64,000 nucleotides of DNA, from positions 1 through 64,000 of the forward strand of contig PLJH01000015.1 of NCBI GenBank assembly GCA_003139615.1. The letters run 5' to 3'. A model generated the notes under the pieces. The model had not been told where the DNA came from. It saw only the letters and a program-made list of their open reading frames with translations, and did not search any database. Below, in pieces: positions 45,129 through 54,243 of this stretch; positions within the stretch are counted from its first letter, which is position 1, and each line of letters starts with the position of its first letter. Both the position numbers and the translations under genes were made by a program. The stretch comes from Alphaproteobacteria bacterium (lineage in GTDB: Bacteria > Pseudomonadota > Alphaproteobacteria > Micropepsales > Micropepsaceae).

Positions 45129-46658
45129 ATGACCGCTCCGGCGCTTGTCGATCCCTATGAGGAAGGCCTCCGGCTTTCGGCCCAGAACCGGTATGCCGAA
45201 GCGATCGATCGCTTCGAGCGTGCATTGCAGGATCGCCCGGACGATATTCGCGTGCTGTTTGCGCTGGGCAACACCGCACGTGCTCTCGGCATGGCAAGGC
45301 CGGCGCAAGAGTTTTTTAACCGTGTTCTCGCGCTGGAGCCCGGACGGATCGAAGCCCTCGTCAATCTCGCGAACCTGTTGCGGACCGAAGGAAATTTCGC
45401 AGCCGCACAGGCGCTGCTGAGCCCGGCGCTGGCTCGCCACCCGGACACGCCGGAATTGTGGCTCACTTTGGGGTCGACATTTCGCGAACTGGGCGATCCC
45501 GGCCGTGCGGAGGAGCATTATCGCGAAGCCCTGGCAGGGCGACCCGATTACCCGCCGGCTCTTGGAAATCTCGCCGATCTGCTCGCGGACCAGGGCAAAA
45601 CCGAAGAGGCGCTCGAGCTCTATGGGCGCGTACTTCTTCGCGAACCCAAGAACGCTCAAGCAAGGCTCAATCGCAGCATTCTCCATCTGCTGTGCGGCAA
45701 CCTGAAGGACGGCTGGCGCGACTACGCAGCTCGCCTGAAGATTTCCGGGAAGGCTCCGGTCTGCGATCACGGTCTGCCGCTGTGGAAGGGCACGCATCTC
45801 AAGCGCACGCGTTTGCTTGTCACGGCCGAACAGGGCGTCGGCGACCAGCTGATGTTCGCAAGCCTGATCGACGATCTTGCAACGCGGGCGAAAGACGACG
45901 GCGGTTCGCTGATCCTGGAGTGCGAGCCGCGACTTGTTCCGTTGTTTGCGCGGTCTTTTCCCGGCGTGACCGTGAAACCCAGCCAAATGCTGGTGAAAAG
46001 CGGAATCACCACCGCGCAATATGGCTGGCTCAAAGCCGCCGGCGGCGCCAATGCCGCAATCGAACTCGGCAGCTTGCCGCGAATCCTGCGTCATCGGCTC
46101 ACGCAGTTTCCGAATCCCAATGCCTGTCTCGTACCGGATGCGGACGAGAAGTCGCGTTGGCGTGAGACATTCCTGGCCTCAGGTACAGGGCCGATTATCG
46201 GTATCTGCTGGCGCAGCGGCAAATTGGGAGGCGCCCGCAACCTTCAATTTGCGCCGCTCGAAGCCTGGGGCGCGTTTCTGCACGACCTGCCGGGAATGAT
46301 CGTTTCGGCGCAGTACGACGCCGCGCCGGAGGAAATCGCGGCACTTGAAGCCTTGAGCGGACGCAAAATCATCGTGCCGCAAGCGCTCGACCAGAAAACC
46401 GAACTCGACCGCAGCTGCGCGGTGCTTTCGGCGCTCGATGCCGTCGTGACTGCGCCCACCGCGGTCTCGTGGCTTGCCTCCGGGGCCGGAGTACCGACGT
46501 TCAAAATTCTGTACGACACAAGTTGGACGAGCTTCGGAGAGAAATGCGAGCCCTTCGCACCGTCCTGTGTCTGCGTCATGCCGCGCGAACGTGGCGACTG
46601 GCGCGATACCTTTGCGCAAGCGTCAGACGCTATCCGTTCGCTGCCAGTGGCGAGCTGA
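45129..46658 (+). CDS. flmG: FlmG-type TPR flagellin glycosyltransferase
   Basis: A 509-residue soluble protein. Five TPR units span about residues 1-190 (NRYAEAIDRFERALQDRPDD; GKTEEALELYGRVLLREPKN). The C-terminal half is a GT-B-like domain (LLVTAEQGVGDQLMFASLIDDL; GPIIGICWRSGKLGGARNLQF; VVTAPTAVSWLASGAGVPTF). This architecture matches FlmG, which attaches pseudaminic acid to flagellins in Caulobacter through its TPR contact. Two flagellin genes are in the window. Its 3' end overlaps the convergent pseG gene by 29 bases. Confidence 0.82.
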   Translation: MTAPALVDPYEEGLRLSAQNRYAEAIDRFERALQDRPDDIRVLFALGNTARALGMARPAQEFFNRVLALEPGRIEALVNLANLLRTEGNFAAAQALLSPALARHPDTPELWLTLGSTFRELGDPGRAEEHYREALAGRPDYPPALGNLADLLADQGKTEEALELYGRVLLREPKNAQARLNRSILHLLCGNLKDGWRDYAARLKISGKAPVCDHGLPLWKGTHLKRTRLLVTAEQGVGDQLMFASLIDDLATRAKDDGGSLILECEPRLVPLFARSFPGVTVKPSQMLVKSGITTAQYGWLKAAGGANAAIELGSLPRILRHRLTQFPNPNACLVPDADEKSRWRETFLASGTGPIIGICWRSGKLGGARNLQFAPLEAWGAFLHDLPGMIVSAQYDAAPEEIAALEALSGRKIIVPQALDQKTELDRSCAVLSALDAVVTAPTAVSWLASGAGVPTFKILYDTSWTSFGEKCEPFAPSCVCVMPRERGDWRDTFAQASDAIRSLPVAS

Positions 46659-48447
46659 CGCGTCGTGCATTCAGGGCGGCGGCCAGGTCGGCCGCTATTC
46701 GAATGGCTCCATCCGCATCGATCGTTGTGATGCCGGCCGAGCGCATCTCGCGCCGGCGCGCCGGGTCGGCCAGCAAGGCCCAAACGGCGCGCGAAATGTC
46801 TTCGTCCAGCGCGCGTTCCGCAACGCCCAAAGATATGCCCATTCCGGCCTGCTCGAAAGCCGAGGCCGAAAGCGCATGATCTTCCGTGAGACAAAGATAG
46901 AGCGCAGGCACGCCATACGCCGCGAGTTCATAGGCGGTGACACCGAATGCCGCGATGGCCGCATCGCTTGCGGCATATTCCGTGGCGAGATCGCCTGCAC
47001 CTTCTACCGTTTCGAAGTGCGGCGCGAGAGCGACGATCCGACACGCAACGCGCGCGCCTTCCGTGACACCCGGACCGATGATGAAGCGTGCGCGAAACAC
47101 GGGATCGAGTTTCGCAAGAGCCTCAGCCGTTCGAAGTGTCAGGCCCGCGGGATCACTGCCACCCATTGCCACCAGGAGAGTCGGGCGCGGGAACGCCGCC
47201 CGCCGCGATGATGCGAGCTTGTTGAGGCCCAGCATCGCCCATTTCCAGCCGATCCGCGGAACACAATGCGTGGCGCCCCAATCGAGCTGATAGGCCTGCG
47301 GGACAGGCGGATAATATGCAATGTCGGCGGCAAGACGGCGATCCGAGCCGTCGTCGATGACAGACGTCAGCGCAACGTGGCGCGAAAGCCGATCGAGTTC
47401 GGAGCGATCAATTCCTTCGCGCATATCGCAGATCAACATGTCCGGCGCGCGCGCCTCCACCAGCCCGGAAAGGACAGCAAAGTCCTGAGAAGCGTCGGTA
47501 GTTATCGTTTCAAACCCCGCATCCCCCACGGGCTCCAGCGCATCTGCCGTACCATTCATGGCAAAGATCGAGCCGATGCCTTCGCGATCTCGTAACGCGC
47601 GGGCGAGCGCGACCATGCGCTTGACGTGGCCGTAGCCGAATTTTCCGCCGCCGTCGCAACGGATCAGCGCCAATCCGCCCGTAGCGGCGATCGGCTTTTG
47701 CTTCACATGCGCATTCAGCGCGCGCAATTGCGGTTCGCGTTCGAGTAGCAACAACAAATCCGCGAGAGATGCTTCGCCGGCCTTTGCGGCAAGGCGCTCA
47801 TGCAGAGTTTCAACGAAAGCGAGATCGTCCGGTGTGTCCACGGTCAGCCGGCCGCCGGCATGAGCAAGCGGCGGATAGGCCGGCGCACGCGCAATGCGAA
47901 CGAATTCGGGATGCAGCTTGAAATAGCCGGTGACATGCTCGCGTGCGACCGGATCGGCATGCGCATCCATCATCAGCTTGTCGAGCGCGCGGCGCGTGAA
48001 CGGATCGACGCCTTCGTGCCCGGTGACGGCGCCGTCTTCCAGCAACACATAGTCGCCGTTTTGCTCAAGCAGCGACGCCAGGAGATGATCGATGAATCCG
48101 GCATCGACAAAGGGTGCGTCGGACGACACGCGCACGATCACATCGGCGTCGAGCAATTCGGCTGCCCGCGCAAATCGCGCAAGCACATCGTCTTCCGGGC
48201 CGCGCACGACCGGCACGCCATGCTCGCGGCCGAACTCCACAATGGCGTCGTCGCGCGGATTGGTGGAAGTGGCAATGGCGATCTGCTCGATGAATTGCGA
48301 GCGCTGCAGACGATGGATGATGTGCCAGAGCAGCGGCTGTCCCGCGATCGGCTTCAAGACCTTGCCGGGCAAGCGCGTCGAGCCCATGCGCGCCTGGATA
48401 ACGGCGACGACGCGCAAATGATCGCTCGGTTCGGGGGTCAAAGTCAT
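46630..48447 (-). CDS. pseG: Fused cytidylyltransferase (SpsF/PseF-like) and PseG-type UDP-sugar hydrolase
   Basis: A 605-residue two-domain protein. The N-terminal half is a nucleotidyltransferase (VVAVIQARMGSTRLPGKVLKPI; DVIVRVSSDAPFVDAGFIDH) of the SpsF type, expected to make the CMP-activated sugar acid. The C-terminal half (about 275-590) is PseG-like (LIRCDGGGKFGYGHVKRMVALA; SVIDDGSDRRLAADIAYYPP; LLVAMGGSDPAGLTLRTAEAL), a GT28-fold hydrolase releasing the altrose derivative from UDP. Start at 48447 overlaps the NeuB-like stop as ATGA. Confidence 0.8.
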   Translation of the reverse strand: MTLTPEPSDHLRVVAVIQARMGSTRLPGKVLKPIAGQPLLWHIIHRLQRSQFIEQIAIATSTNPRDDAIVEFGREHGVPVVRGPEDDVLARFARAAELLDADVIVRVSSDAPFVDAGFIDHLLASLLEQNGDYVLLEDGAVTGHEGVDPFTRRALDKLMMDAHADPVAREHVTGYFKLHPEFVRIARAPAYPPLAHAGGRLTVDTPDDLAFVETLHERLAAKAGEASLADLLLLLEREPQLRALNAHVKQKPIAATGGLALIRCDGGGKFGYGHVKRMVALARALRDREGIGSIFAMNGTADALEPVGDAGFETITTDASQDFAVLSGLVEARAPDMLICDMREGIDRSELDRLSRHVALTSVIDDGSDRRLAADIAYYPPVPQAYQLDWGATHCVPRIGWKWAMLGLNKLASSRRAAFPRPTLLVAMGGSDPAGLTLRTAEALAKLDPVFRARFIIGPGVTEGARVACRIVALAPHFETVEGAGDLATEYAASDAAIAAFGVTAYELAAYGVPALYLCLTEDHALSASAFEQAGMGISLGVAERALDEDISRAVWALLADPARRREMRSAGITTIDADGAIRIAADLAAALNARRVSSPLAANG

Positions 48448-49310
48448 GCCGCAGGCTTCCAGGCTGCACGCATATGGCGCAGCGGACGCATGCCATCGAT
48501 GGGATCTGCCCGCCATTCGCGGTCGTCGATTTCAGACGGTTGCGGCTCCTTGAAGCCGGTGCCGTCCGCGATGAGGCTTTGACGGATTCGTGCGATGACT
48601 GGCGCGATTTCTTCCGGCAACCAGCAATGGCCTGACGCATATTCCGCGCCTTCACCGTCGAGATCAAGATGGAATTCCACGGCAGCGGCATCCCAATGAT
48701 GCACGGCGCGCTCGATGACTGCCGGCGTGCGCGTGTGATCCGACCAGCCCGTCTTGCATCCCGTGACCGCGCGGATAGCAGCAATAGCGGCGAGATTGGC
48801 TTCGGACGGCGGCGTCGGATAGGCCGACACGCAATGGAGTAGCGTGATGTCACGCGCGCCGGCGCGCTTCAGCGTGGCAGCCGCGGCGACGATTTCGTCC
48901 ATCGTCGCCATGCCGGTGGACAGCACAACCGGCTTGCCTGTCCGCGCACAGGCTTCCAGAAGCGGCGTGACCATCAGCTCGTAGGACGCAACCTTGTAGA
49001 AGCTGACAAAGGGACGAAGTTCCTCGACGGCTTCGACATAAAACGGTGTGCAGGAAAACGCAATTCCGCGTTCCGAACAGCGTTCAGCGAGCGGGCCTAG
49101 ATGGGCGACAGGCAGCTCCCATTCCATGCGGGCGCGGTGCTTGGCGCTCTGTACGAGGATTTCCGGCGCGAACATGCGCGCGATCTTGAACAGCTGGAAT
49201 TTCACGGCATCGCAGCCGCAATCCGCCGCCGCGTCCACGAAAGCGAGCGCACGCGAAAGGTCGCGAGCGTGGTTGCTCGAAGCTTCCGCAATGAAAATCG
49301 GCGTGTTCAC
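48444..49310 (-). CDS. pseI: NeuB/PseI-like sugar acid synthase without SAF domain
   Basis: A 288-residue NeuB-family TIM barrel that would condense phosphoenolpyruvate with a sugar. Motifs: FIAEASSNHARDLSRALAF, DAVKFQLFKI, YKVASYELM, GKPVVLSTGMATMDEI, LHCVSAYPTPP, and GWSDHTRTP. NeuB and PseI usually have 330-350 residues with a C-terminal SAF domain; here the chain ends with DPIDGMRPLRHMRAAWK. Start is GTG with GAGAGGA close upstream; two CtrA-like boxes precede it. PseI activity is plausible but not certain. Confidence 0.75.
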   Translation of the reverse strand: MNTPIFIAEASSNHARDLSRALAFVDAAADCGCDAVKFQLFKIARMFAPEILVQSAKHRARMEWELPVAHLGPLAERCSERGIAFSCTPFYVEAVEELRPFVSFYKVASYELMVTPLLEACARTGKPVVLSTGMATMDEIVAAAATLKRAGARDITLLHCVSAYPTPPSEANLAAIAAIRAVTGCKTGWSDHTRTPAVIERAVHHWDAAAVEFHLDLDGEGAEYASGHCWLPEEIAPVIARIRQSLIADGTGFKEPQPSEIDDREWRADPIDGMRPLRHMRAAWKPAA

Positions 49311-49329
49311 GCAAATCCTCTCGATGGCC

Positions 49330-49344
49330 TTAACAGTTTTTAAA
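49330..49344. promoter_or_regulatory. CtrA-like box, site 1, NeuB-like/methyltransferase divergent region
   Basis: TTAA-N7-TAAA, 20 bases upstream of the NeuB-like start codon on the minus strand. Within one or two positions of the CtrA consensus. Confidence 0.35.
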
Positions 49345-49354
49345 CACCGGTTGG

Positions 49355-49369
49355 CTAAAAGACGGTTAA
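49355..49369. promoter_or_regulatory. CtrA-like box, site 2, NeuB-like/methyltransferase divergent region
   Basis: CTAA-AAGACGG-TTAA followed by C, one mismatch from TTAA-N7-TTAA, 20 bases before the plus-strand methyltransferase start. Confidence 0.45.
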
Positions 49370-49389
49370 CGACAGGCGGGCGGGGGAAA

Positions 49390-50319
49390 ATGGGCATTGC
49401 CGCTGCCGAGACGATTATCGCGTGGCAGTCGCATGAAGGTCCGCGCATTGCGCGGGCAGGCGGTCACGATATCATCCAGTGCACGATGTGCGGCTTTCGC
49501 CACATTGTGCCGCTGCCGGAACCGCGTGCCTTCGAACACACCTATCGCGATGTCTATGCCCGCGAGCCTGTAAACGGCGTCTCTTCAGCTCTGGGGGACG
49601 ATCAAAGCTGGTCGGAAATCGCGCACACGGATCTTCTGGAGAGCTTTGAACGGCTGCTGGGCCCGTTGCGGCGGCGCCTGCTCGATATCGGCTCGGGGCC
49701 TGGCTTTTTTCTCCGAACCGCCAAGGCGCGCGGCTGGCGTGTGCTGGGCATCGAACCGTCCCGCATCGCATCGACCCATGCGCGCGGTCTCGGTGTCGAG
49801 GTCGCAGAAGGCTTCTTCAATCCTGAAACAGCCCCTGGGCTAGGCCGCTTTGATGCGATCCAGCTCAACAATGTGCTTGAGCACGTGCCCTATCCGACCG
49901 AGACGCTCTTACTCGCGCGTGAAATGCTGGAGCCGGGCGGCGTGCTGTGCGTCAATGTGCCCAACGATTTTTCGCCTTTGCAGGTTGCCGCGCGGGTGGC
50001 CTCGGGTTTGCCGGAATGGTGGGTTTCGCCCAAGCGCCATCTCAATTATTTCGATTTCGATTCCCTGAGCGATCTTCTGGCGCGGCTCGAATTCGACCCC
50101 GTCGAGAGGACGACCAGCTTCCCGATGGAGATGTTTCTCCTGATGGGCGAGAATTATACGGGCGATCCCGCGCTCGGCCGCGCCTGCCACGCCAAACGCC
50201 GCCGCTTCGATCTCGCGCTCGATTCGACGGGCATGAAGGAAACACGCCGAGCCTTTTATCGCGCGCTGGCAGATGCCGGTTTCGGCCGGGAAGCGATCGT
50301 CATCGCCGTCAAGCCGTGA
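49390..50319 (+). CDS. Class I SAM-dependent methyltransferase with N-terminal Cys pair
   Basis: A 309-residue methyltransferase. The N-terminus has a small CxxC element (IIQCTMCGFRH), followed by motif I LLDIGSGPGFFLRTAKARGW, DAIQLNNVLEHVPYP and MLEPGGVLCVNVPND. This layout is common in sugar C- or O-methyltransferases of polysaccharide clusters. First gene of the ten-gene plus-strand run. The ATG at 49390 is used because the track ORF runs antisense through the NeuB-like gene. Confidence 0.8.
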   Translation: MGIAAAETIIAWQSHEGPRIARAGGHDIIQCTMCGFRHIVPLPEPRAFEHTYRDVYAREPVNGVSSALGDDQSWSEIAHTDLLESFERLLGPLRRRLLDIGSGPGFFLRTAKARGWRVLGIEPSRIASTHARGLGVEVAEGFFNPETAPGLGRFDAIQLNNVLEHVPYPTETLLLAREMLEPGGVLCVNVPNDFSPLQVAARVASGLPEWWVSPKRHLNYFDFDSLSDLLARLEFDPVERTTSFPMEMFLLMGENYTGDPALGRACHAKRRRFDLALDSTGMKETRRAFYRALADAGFGREAIVIAVKP

Positions 50320-51152
50320 GCGCTGAAACCCAGGCTTTCTTTGTTGTTTCGAGCGGCCGCTCGGGTACGGCGATGCTGCAGAAGGCGTTGTCGGCCGCCG
50401 GCAATATCGAGATGCAGCACGAATATGCGGTCGACATCGTCCAGCCGTTGGCCGTGCGCCGCTATCTGGACCTGGTTTCGGAAGCCGATGCCCGTGAGGT
50501 CTTGCGCGCGACGCATGTCGCAGCCGTGCACTACAGCAAGGCCGCCCATTGGGGCGATTCCTCCAACAAGCTTTCCTGGCTGATCCCGGACCTTGCGGCG
50601 CTTCTGCCGCGCGCGAAATTCGTTCATCTCGTTCGTGACGGTCGCAAAGTCGCGAGTTCCTATTTCCACAAGCTCGCCGCGGAATGCTACGACGACCGTT
50701 CGACAGCAATTTTTCAGGCTTTCTTCGACGATCCCGTGCACAACCCGGTGCCACCGCCGGAAAAGAAATATTGGTGGCCCTGCCCGAGTAAAGGGAATCC
50801 CCTTGCCGGGCGTTTCCGCAACTTCGATCAATTCCAGCGCATTGTCTGGCATTGGGCGGAAATCAATCGCGTCATCTTCGAAGGCCTGCAACGGGTCGAA
50901 CCGTCACAAAAATATTTTGTGCGTCTGGAAGAGCTGCAGGATTCTGCGGACTCCGTGCACGGACTCTTTGAATTTCTGGGCCTCCCCTATCGCGACGAAC
51001 ACGCCGCCGCGTTCGCCCGGCCTCACAATGTCAACCGGCCCGAAGACCGGCTTCTCGATCCGCAGCAGCGCGCGCAGTTCGATGCTGTCGCAGCATCAAT
51101 GATGGAACGTCTCGGCTATGCCGACAGACCGGAATATGTAGTGAATTATTAA
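50316..51152 (+). CDS. Sulfotransferase family protein
   Basis: A 278-residue sulfotransferase. The PAPS 5'-phosphosulfate loop is FFVVSSGRSGTAMLQKAL and the 3'-phosphate site FVHLVRDGRKVASSYFHK; VRLEELQDSADSVHGLFEFLGLP is the usual downstream segment. It would transfer sulfate from PAPS to a sugar or lipid hydroxyl. Starts with GTG overlapping the methyltransferase stop (GTGA). No PAPS synthesis gene is in the window. Confidence 0.83.
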   Translation: MSAETQAFFVVSSGRSGTAMLQKALSAAGNIEMQHEYAVDIVQPLAVRRYLDLVSEADAREVLRATHVAAVHYSKAAHWGDSSNKLSWLIPDLAALLPRAKFVHLVRDGRKVASSYFHKLAAECYDDRSTAIFQAFFDDPVHNPVPPPEKKYWWPCPSKGNPLAGRFRNFDQFQRIVWHWAEINRVIFEGLQRVEPSQKYFVRLEELQDSADSVHGLFEFLGLPYRDEHAAAFARPHNVNRPEDRLLDPQQRAQFDAVAASMMERLGYADRPEYVVNY

Positions 51153-51198
51153 TCACGAGCGATGGAAGATGGTTACCGGCCCGTTTCCGGAATCCTCC

Positions 51199-52371
51199 AT
51201 GACCGAACTCTGCGACCTCTGCCGCCGCGACCAGCTTGAGGCGATTTACGAGCCCGAACGCTCGACGCGCGGCCTCAAAGTCTATCTGTGCCGCCATTGC
51301 GGCCTGCTGCAAAGCCTGCCCCGCATCGACCGCGCCCAACGCGCGCCGGCAGCCGTTTCCGGCGGTGCAGACTGGGGAAATGTGCGCTATGGCAAGGGCT
51401 TCCGCACCGCGGCGGCACTGTCGCTTCTCAGAAAACACACCGATCTCTCTTCAGATCTGGCGCTGCTGGACGTGGGCTCAAATCGCGGCAGCTTTGTGCG
51501 TGCATTCCTGGAGGCGGCCCCGACCGCATCCATTGTTGCGGTAGAACCCGACGAGCGCGTAGCCGAGTCCTGCGGCAAGCTCGATCGCTGCGAACTGGTC
51601 CAGACGCGCATCGAAGACGCGGCCCTCGAAACAGGCCGCTTCGACATCGTCCATTCCTGTCACACGATCGAACATCTGGCCGAACCCGCGCGCGTGCTGG
51701 CCGATCATTGGCGCGTGCTGAAGCCGGGCGGATTGCTTGTGCTCGATGCACCTAACTCCGCCATTCTCGACGCCGACGACATCATCGAAGAATGGTTCAT
51801 CGACAAGCATCTCTATCATTTCTCCGCGCGGACCTTAATGCGCACGGTGGTGGCGGCCGGATTCGAGATCATCGCCGCGCCCGACATCGAGGATCACGCC
51901 AATCTGCTGATCGTCGCCCGCAAGGCCTATACTGCCTATCGTGCGAAAGACATGGACCACCGCGAGGTGGCGGAAGCTTCGCGCCTCGTGGCGCACTACG
52001 GGTCCACGCGTGCCCGCAACCTGGCCGCGCTGACATTCGTCTCCATCGAAATCGCCGGCATGGCGCCAAAGCGCGTGGCGATGTGGGGTGCGGGCCGGCT
52101 GTTTGACACGCTTGTCGTCCATGGCAGCTTCACACCGACCAATCTTTCGCTCCTGATCGATACGCATCTCAAGGCGCATGTGGCCGACCGCTATGGCTGC
52201 AAGCTTGCAGGTCCGGAAGCACTCGCCGAAGCCGATCCCGACGTGATCGTCATCATGTCGCGCGGCTTTGTGGACGAGATCGCGACGGAAGCGCGGCGTC
52301 TCGCACCGCGTGCGGAAATCGTTCTCTACGCCGATCTCTTGGCGCGTGCACATGTCCGGAAGGCGGCTTGA
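51199..52371 (+). CDS. Zinc-binding sugar C-methyltransferase-like protein
   Basis: About 390 residues with an N-terminal zinc ribbon (MTELCDLCRRD; VYLCRHCGLLQSLP), a SAM domain (LALLDVGSNRGSFVRAFLEAAP; FDIVHSCHTIEHL; VLKPGGLLVLDAPN) and a C-terminal Rossmann-like domain (AMWGAGRLFDTL). This three-part layout is that of NDP-sugar C-methyltransferases such as TylC3/NovU. An earlier ATG at 51169 is possible. Second methyltransferase of the run. Confidence 0.8.
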   Translation: MTELCDLCRRDQLEAIYEPERSTRGLKVYLCRHCGLLQSLPRIDRAQRAPAAVSGGADWGNVRYGKGFRTAAALSLLRKHTDLSSDLALLDVGSNRGSFVRAFLEAAPTASIVAVEPDERVAESCGKLDRCELVQTRIEDAALETGRFDIVHSCHTIEHLAEPARVLADHWRVLKPGGLLVLDAPNSAILDADDIIEEWFIDKHLYHFSARTLMRTVVAAGFEIIAAPDIEDHANLLIVARKAYTAYRAKDMDHREVAEASRLVAHYGSTRARNLAALTFVSIEIAGMAPKRVAMWGAGRLFDTLVVHGSFTPTNLSLLIDTHLKAHVADRYGCKLAGPEALAEADPDVIVIMSRGFVDEIATEARRLAPRAEIVLYADLLARAHVRKAA

Positions 52372-52373
52372 CC

Positions 52374-53285
52374 ATGCCGGCGCAAAGCCAGAAAACATTG
52401 CTCAAACGCGACGCGCCTTCCGCGCGCGAACTCGCGGCGGAAATCGCGGAAGCAGCCCGCTTCACGCGCAAGCATGCGATTGCCTCGATCTATCACGCAG
52501 GATCCGGCCATCCCGGCGGCGCGATGTCGTCAGCCGATATCATGGCTTGCCTGTTCGGAGCCGAACTGAATTTCTGGTCCGACGCCATCAACGATCCGGA
52601 CCGCGACCGCTTTGTTCTTTCCAAAGGTCATGGCGCGCCGGCGCTGTATGCCATTGCCGCGCATCACGGCTTTTGCGACGCGCGCGCCGCTCTCAATCTG
52701 CGCAAGCTCGGAAGCCCGTTCCAGGGTCATCCGCATGTCCTCGACCTGCCTTGGGTCGAAACCAGCACCGGCTCGCTCGGCCAGGGATTTTCGGTGGCGC
52801 TCGGCATGGCGATGGGCCTGAAGCTGCAGAAGAATCCCGCGCGCGTCTACACGCTTCTGGGCGACGGCGAATTGCAGGAAGGCGAAGTGTGGGAAGCCGC
52901 GATGTGCGCCGCCCATCACAAGCTCGACAATCTGTGTGTCGTCATCGACTACAACAAGCTGCAGAGCGACGATCGTAACGATGCGATCATGCGGCTGGAG
53001 CCGCTGGCCGCGAAATGGCGCGCGTTCGACTGGGCCGTGGCCGAAATCAACGGACACGACATCGATGAGATTCTGTCCGCCTTTCGCCGTGCGGGCGCAT
53101 CGCACGGCCGGCCCTCGGTCATCATTGCGCACACGATCAAGGGCAAAGGCGTGCCCTATATGGAAAACATTCCCCATTGGCACGGCAGCGTGAAGCTCAC
53201 CCACGCACAAGCCGAAGAAGCGTTGACGGCGCTCGGCGCAGGCCGCAACGAAATCAAGGAATTGCTCGATGTCGGCGACCGCTGA
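52374..53285 (+). CDS. Transketolase-like protein, N-terminal (TPP-binding) subunit
   Basis: About 303 residues matching the first half of transketolase: RKHAIASIYHAGSGHPGGAMSS, DRDRFVLSKGHGAPALY, and the TPP motif LGDGELQEGEVWEAAMCAAHHKLDNL, ending IIAHTIKGKGVPYMENIPHWHG. Such split enzymes move two-carbon ketol units; those in secondary-metabolite and surface-sugar clusters act on specialised acceptors. A TTG at 52368 overlapping the previous stop is an alternative start. Overlaps the next subunit by 17 bases. Confidence 0.9.
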   Translation: MPAQSQKTLLKRDAPSARELAAEIAEAARFTRKHAIASIYHAGSGHPGGAMSSADIMACLFGAELNFWSDAINDPDRDRFVLSKGHGAPALYAIAAHHGFCDARAALNLRKLGSPFQGHPHVLDLPWVETSTGSLGQGFSVALGMAMGLKLQKNPARVYTLLGDGELQEGEVWEAAMCAAHHKLDNLCVVIDYNKLQSDDRNDAIMRLEPLAAKWRAFDWAVAEINGHDIDEILSAFRRAGASHGRPSVIIAHTIKGKGVPYMENIPHWHGSVKLTHAQAEEALTALGAGRNEIKELLDVGDR

Positions 53286-54240
53286 AGCACCCGCACTGAT
53301 CGGCACCAGCGGGGATTCCCTGCGCGAGGCATTCGGCAAGGCACTTTCCGGCCTCGCCGATGAGTTTCCCAAACTTGTCGTGCTCGACGCGGATATCGCG
53401 GGTGGCACGGGCGTGCATCATTTCCGCAAGAGTCACCCCGCACGCTTTCTGCAATTCGGCATTGCCGAGCAGAACATGATGGCCGCGGCCGGCGGACTTG
53501 CTGCCGTGGGGTTGTTGCCGGTGGTGACGACCTTCGCCGTATTCTGCCTGCGCGCCATCGAGCAGGCGCGTCTGTCTCTCGCTTACGCGAAGCGTAACGC
53601 CAAGATCGTCGCGAGCCATCCGGGACTCGATGTGGGTCCGGACGGCGGTTCGGCGCAGTCGCTGGAAGATCTTGCGGCATTCCGCGCCATTCCCGGGATG
53701 ACGGTCATATCGCCTGCCGATCCCGTTGAGATGGCGCTCGCGACACGCGCGATTCTGGAATTCGAAGGACCCGTCTATATGCGCACGGGCCGCAGCCCGG
53801 CCATGCGCGTGTTCGGCGACCACCACACCTTCGAAATCGGCAAGGGCAAGATCGTGCGCGACGGCAGCGATGTCACCATCGTGGCGTGCGGAGTCGAAGT
53901 TTCGCGCGCGCTGGAAGCAGCCAAACTGCTGGAGCAGGACGGCGTCTCTGCACGCGTGGTCAATATGGCGACGATCAAACCGATCGACAGCGAATTGCTT
54001 GCGCGATGCGCGGACGAAACCGGTTCAGTTGTCACAGCGGAAGATCACAACATTCATGGCGGATTGGGCGGCGCGGTCGCCGAATCGCTGGCGGCAACGC
54101 GCCCTTGCCCGATTGAATTCATCGGCGTCAAGGACGTGTTCGGCGCCTCCGGCGAACCGGAAGAACTTGCGACGCTTTATGGCCTTACGGCGCCTCACAT
54201 TGCCAAGGCGGCGAAACGCGCGATTGCGCGAAAGGGGTAA
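53269..54240 (+). CDS. Transketolase-like protein, C-terminal subunit
   Basis: A 323-residue partner with the pyrimidine-binding and C-terminal domains (FLQFGIAEQNMMAAAGGLAAVG with the TPP-activating glutamate; VASHPGLDVGPDGGSAQSLEDLAAFRAIPGMTV; IVACGVEVSRALEAAKLL; TAEDHNIHGGLGGAV). Forms one active site with the preceding subunit. Split transketolases of this size are usually not the housekeeping enzyme, which is a single chain of about 650 residues. Confidence 0.9.
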   Translation: MSATAEAPALIGTSGDSLREAFGKALSGLADEFPKLVVLDADIAGGTGVHHFRKSHPARFLQFGIAEQNMMAAAGGLAAVGLLPVVTTFAVFCLRAIEQARLSLAYAKRNAKIVASHPGLDVGPDGGSAQSLEDLAAFRAIPGMTVISPADPVEMALATRAILEFEGPVYMRTGRSPAMRVFGDHHTFEIGKGKIVRDGSDVTIVACGVEVSRALEAAKLLEQDGVSARVVNMATIKPIDSELLARCADETGSVVTAEDHNIHGGLGGAVAESLAATRPCPIEFIGVKDVFGASGEPEELATLYGLTAPHIAKAAKRAIARKG

Positions 54241-54243
54241 GCG

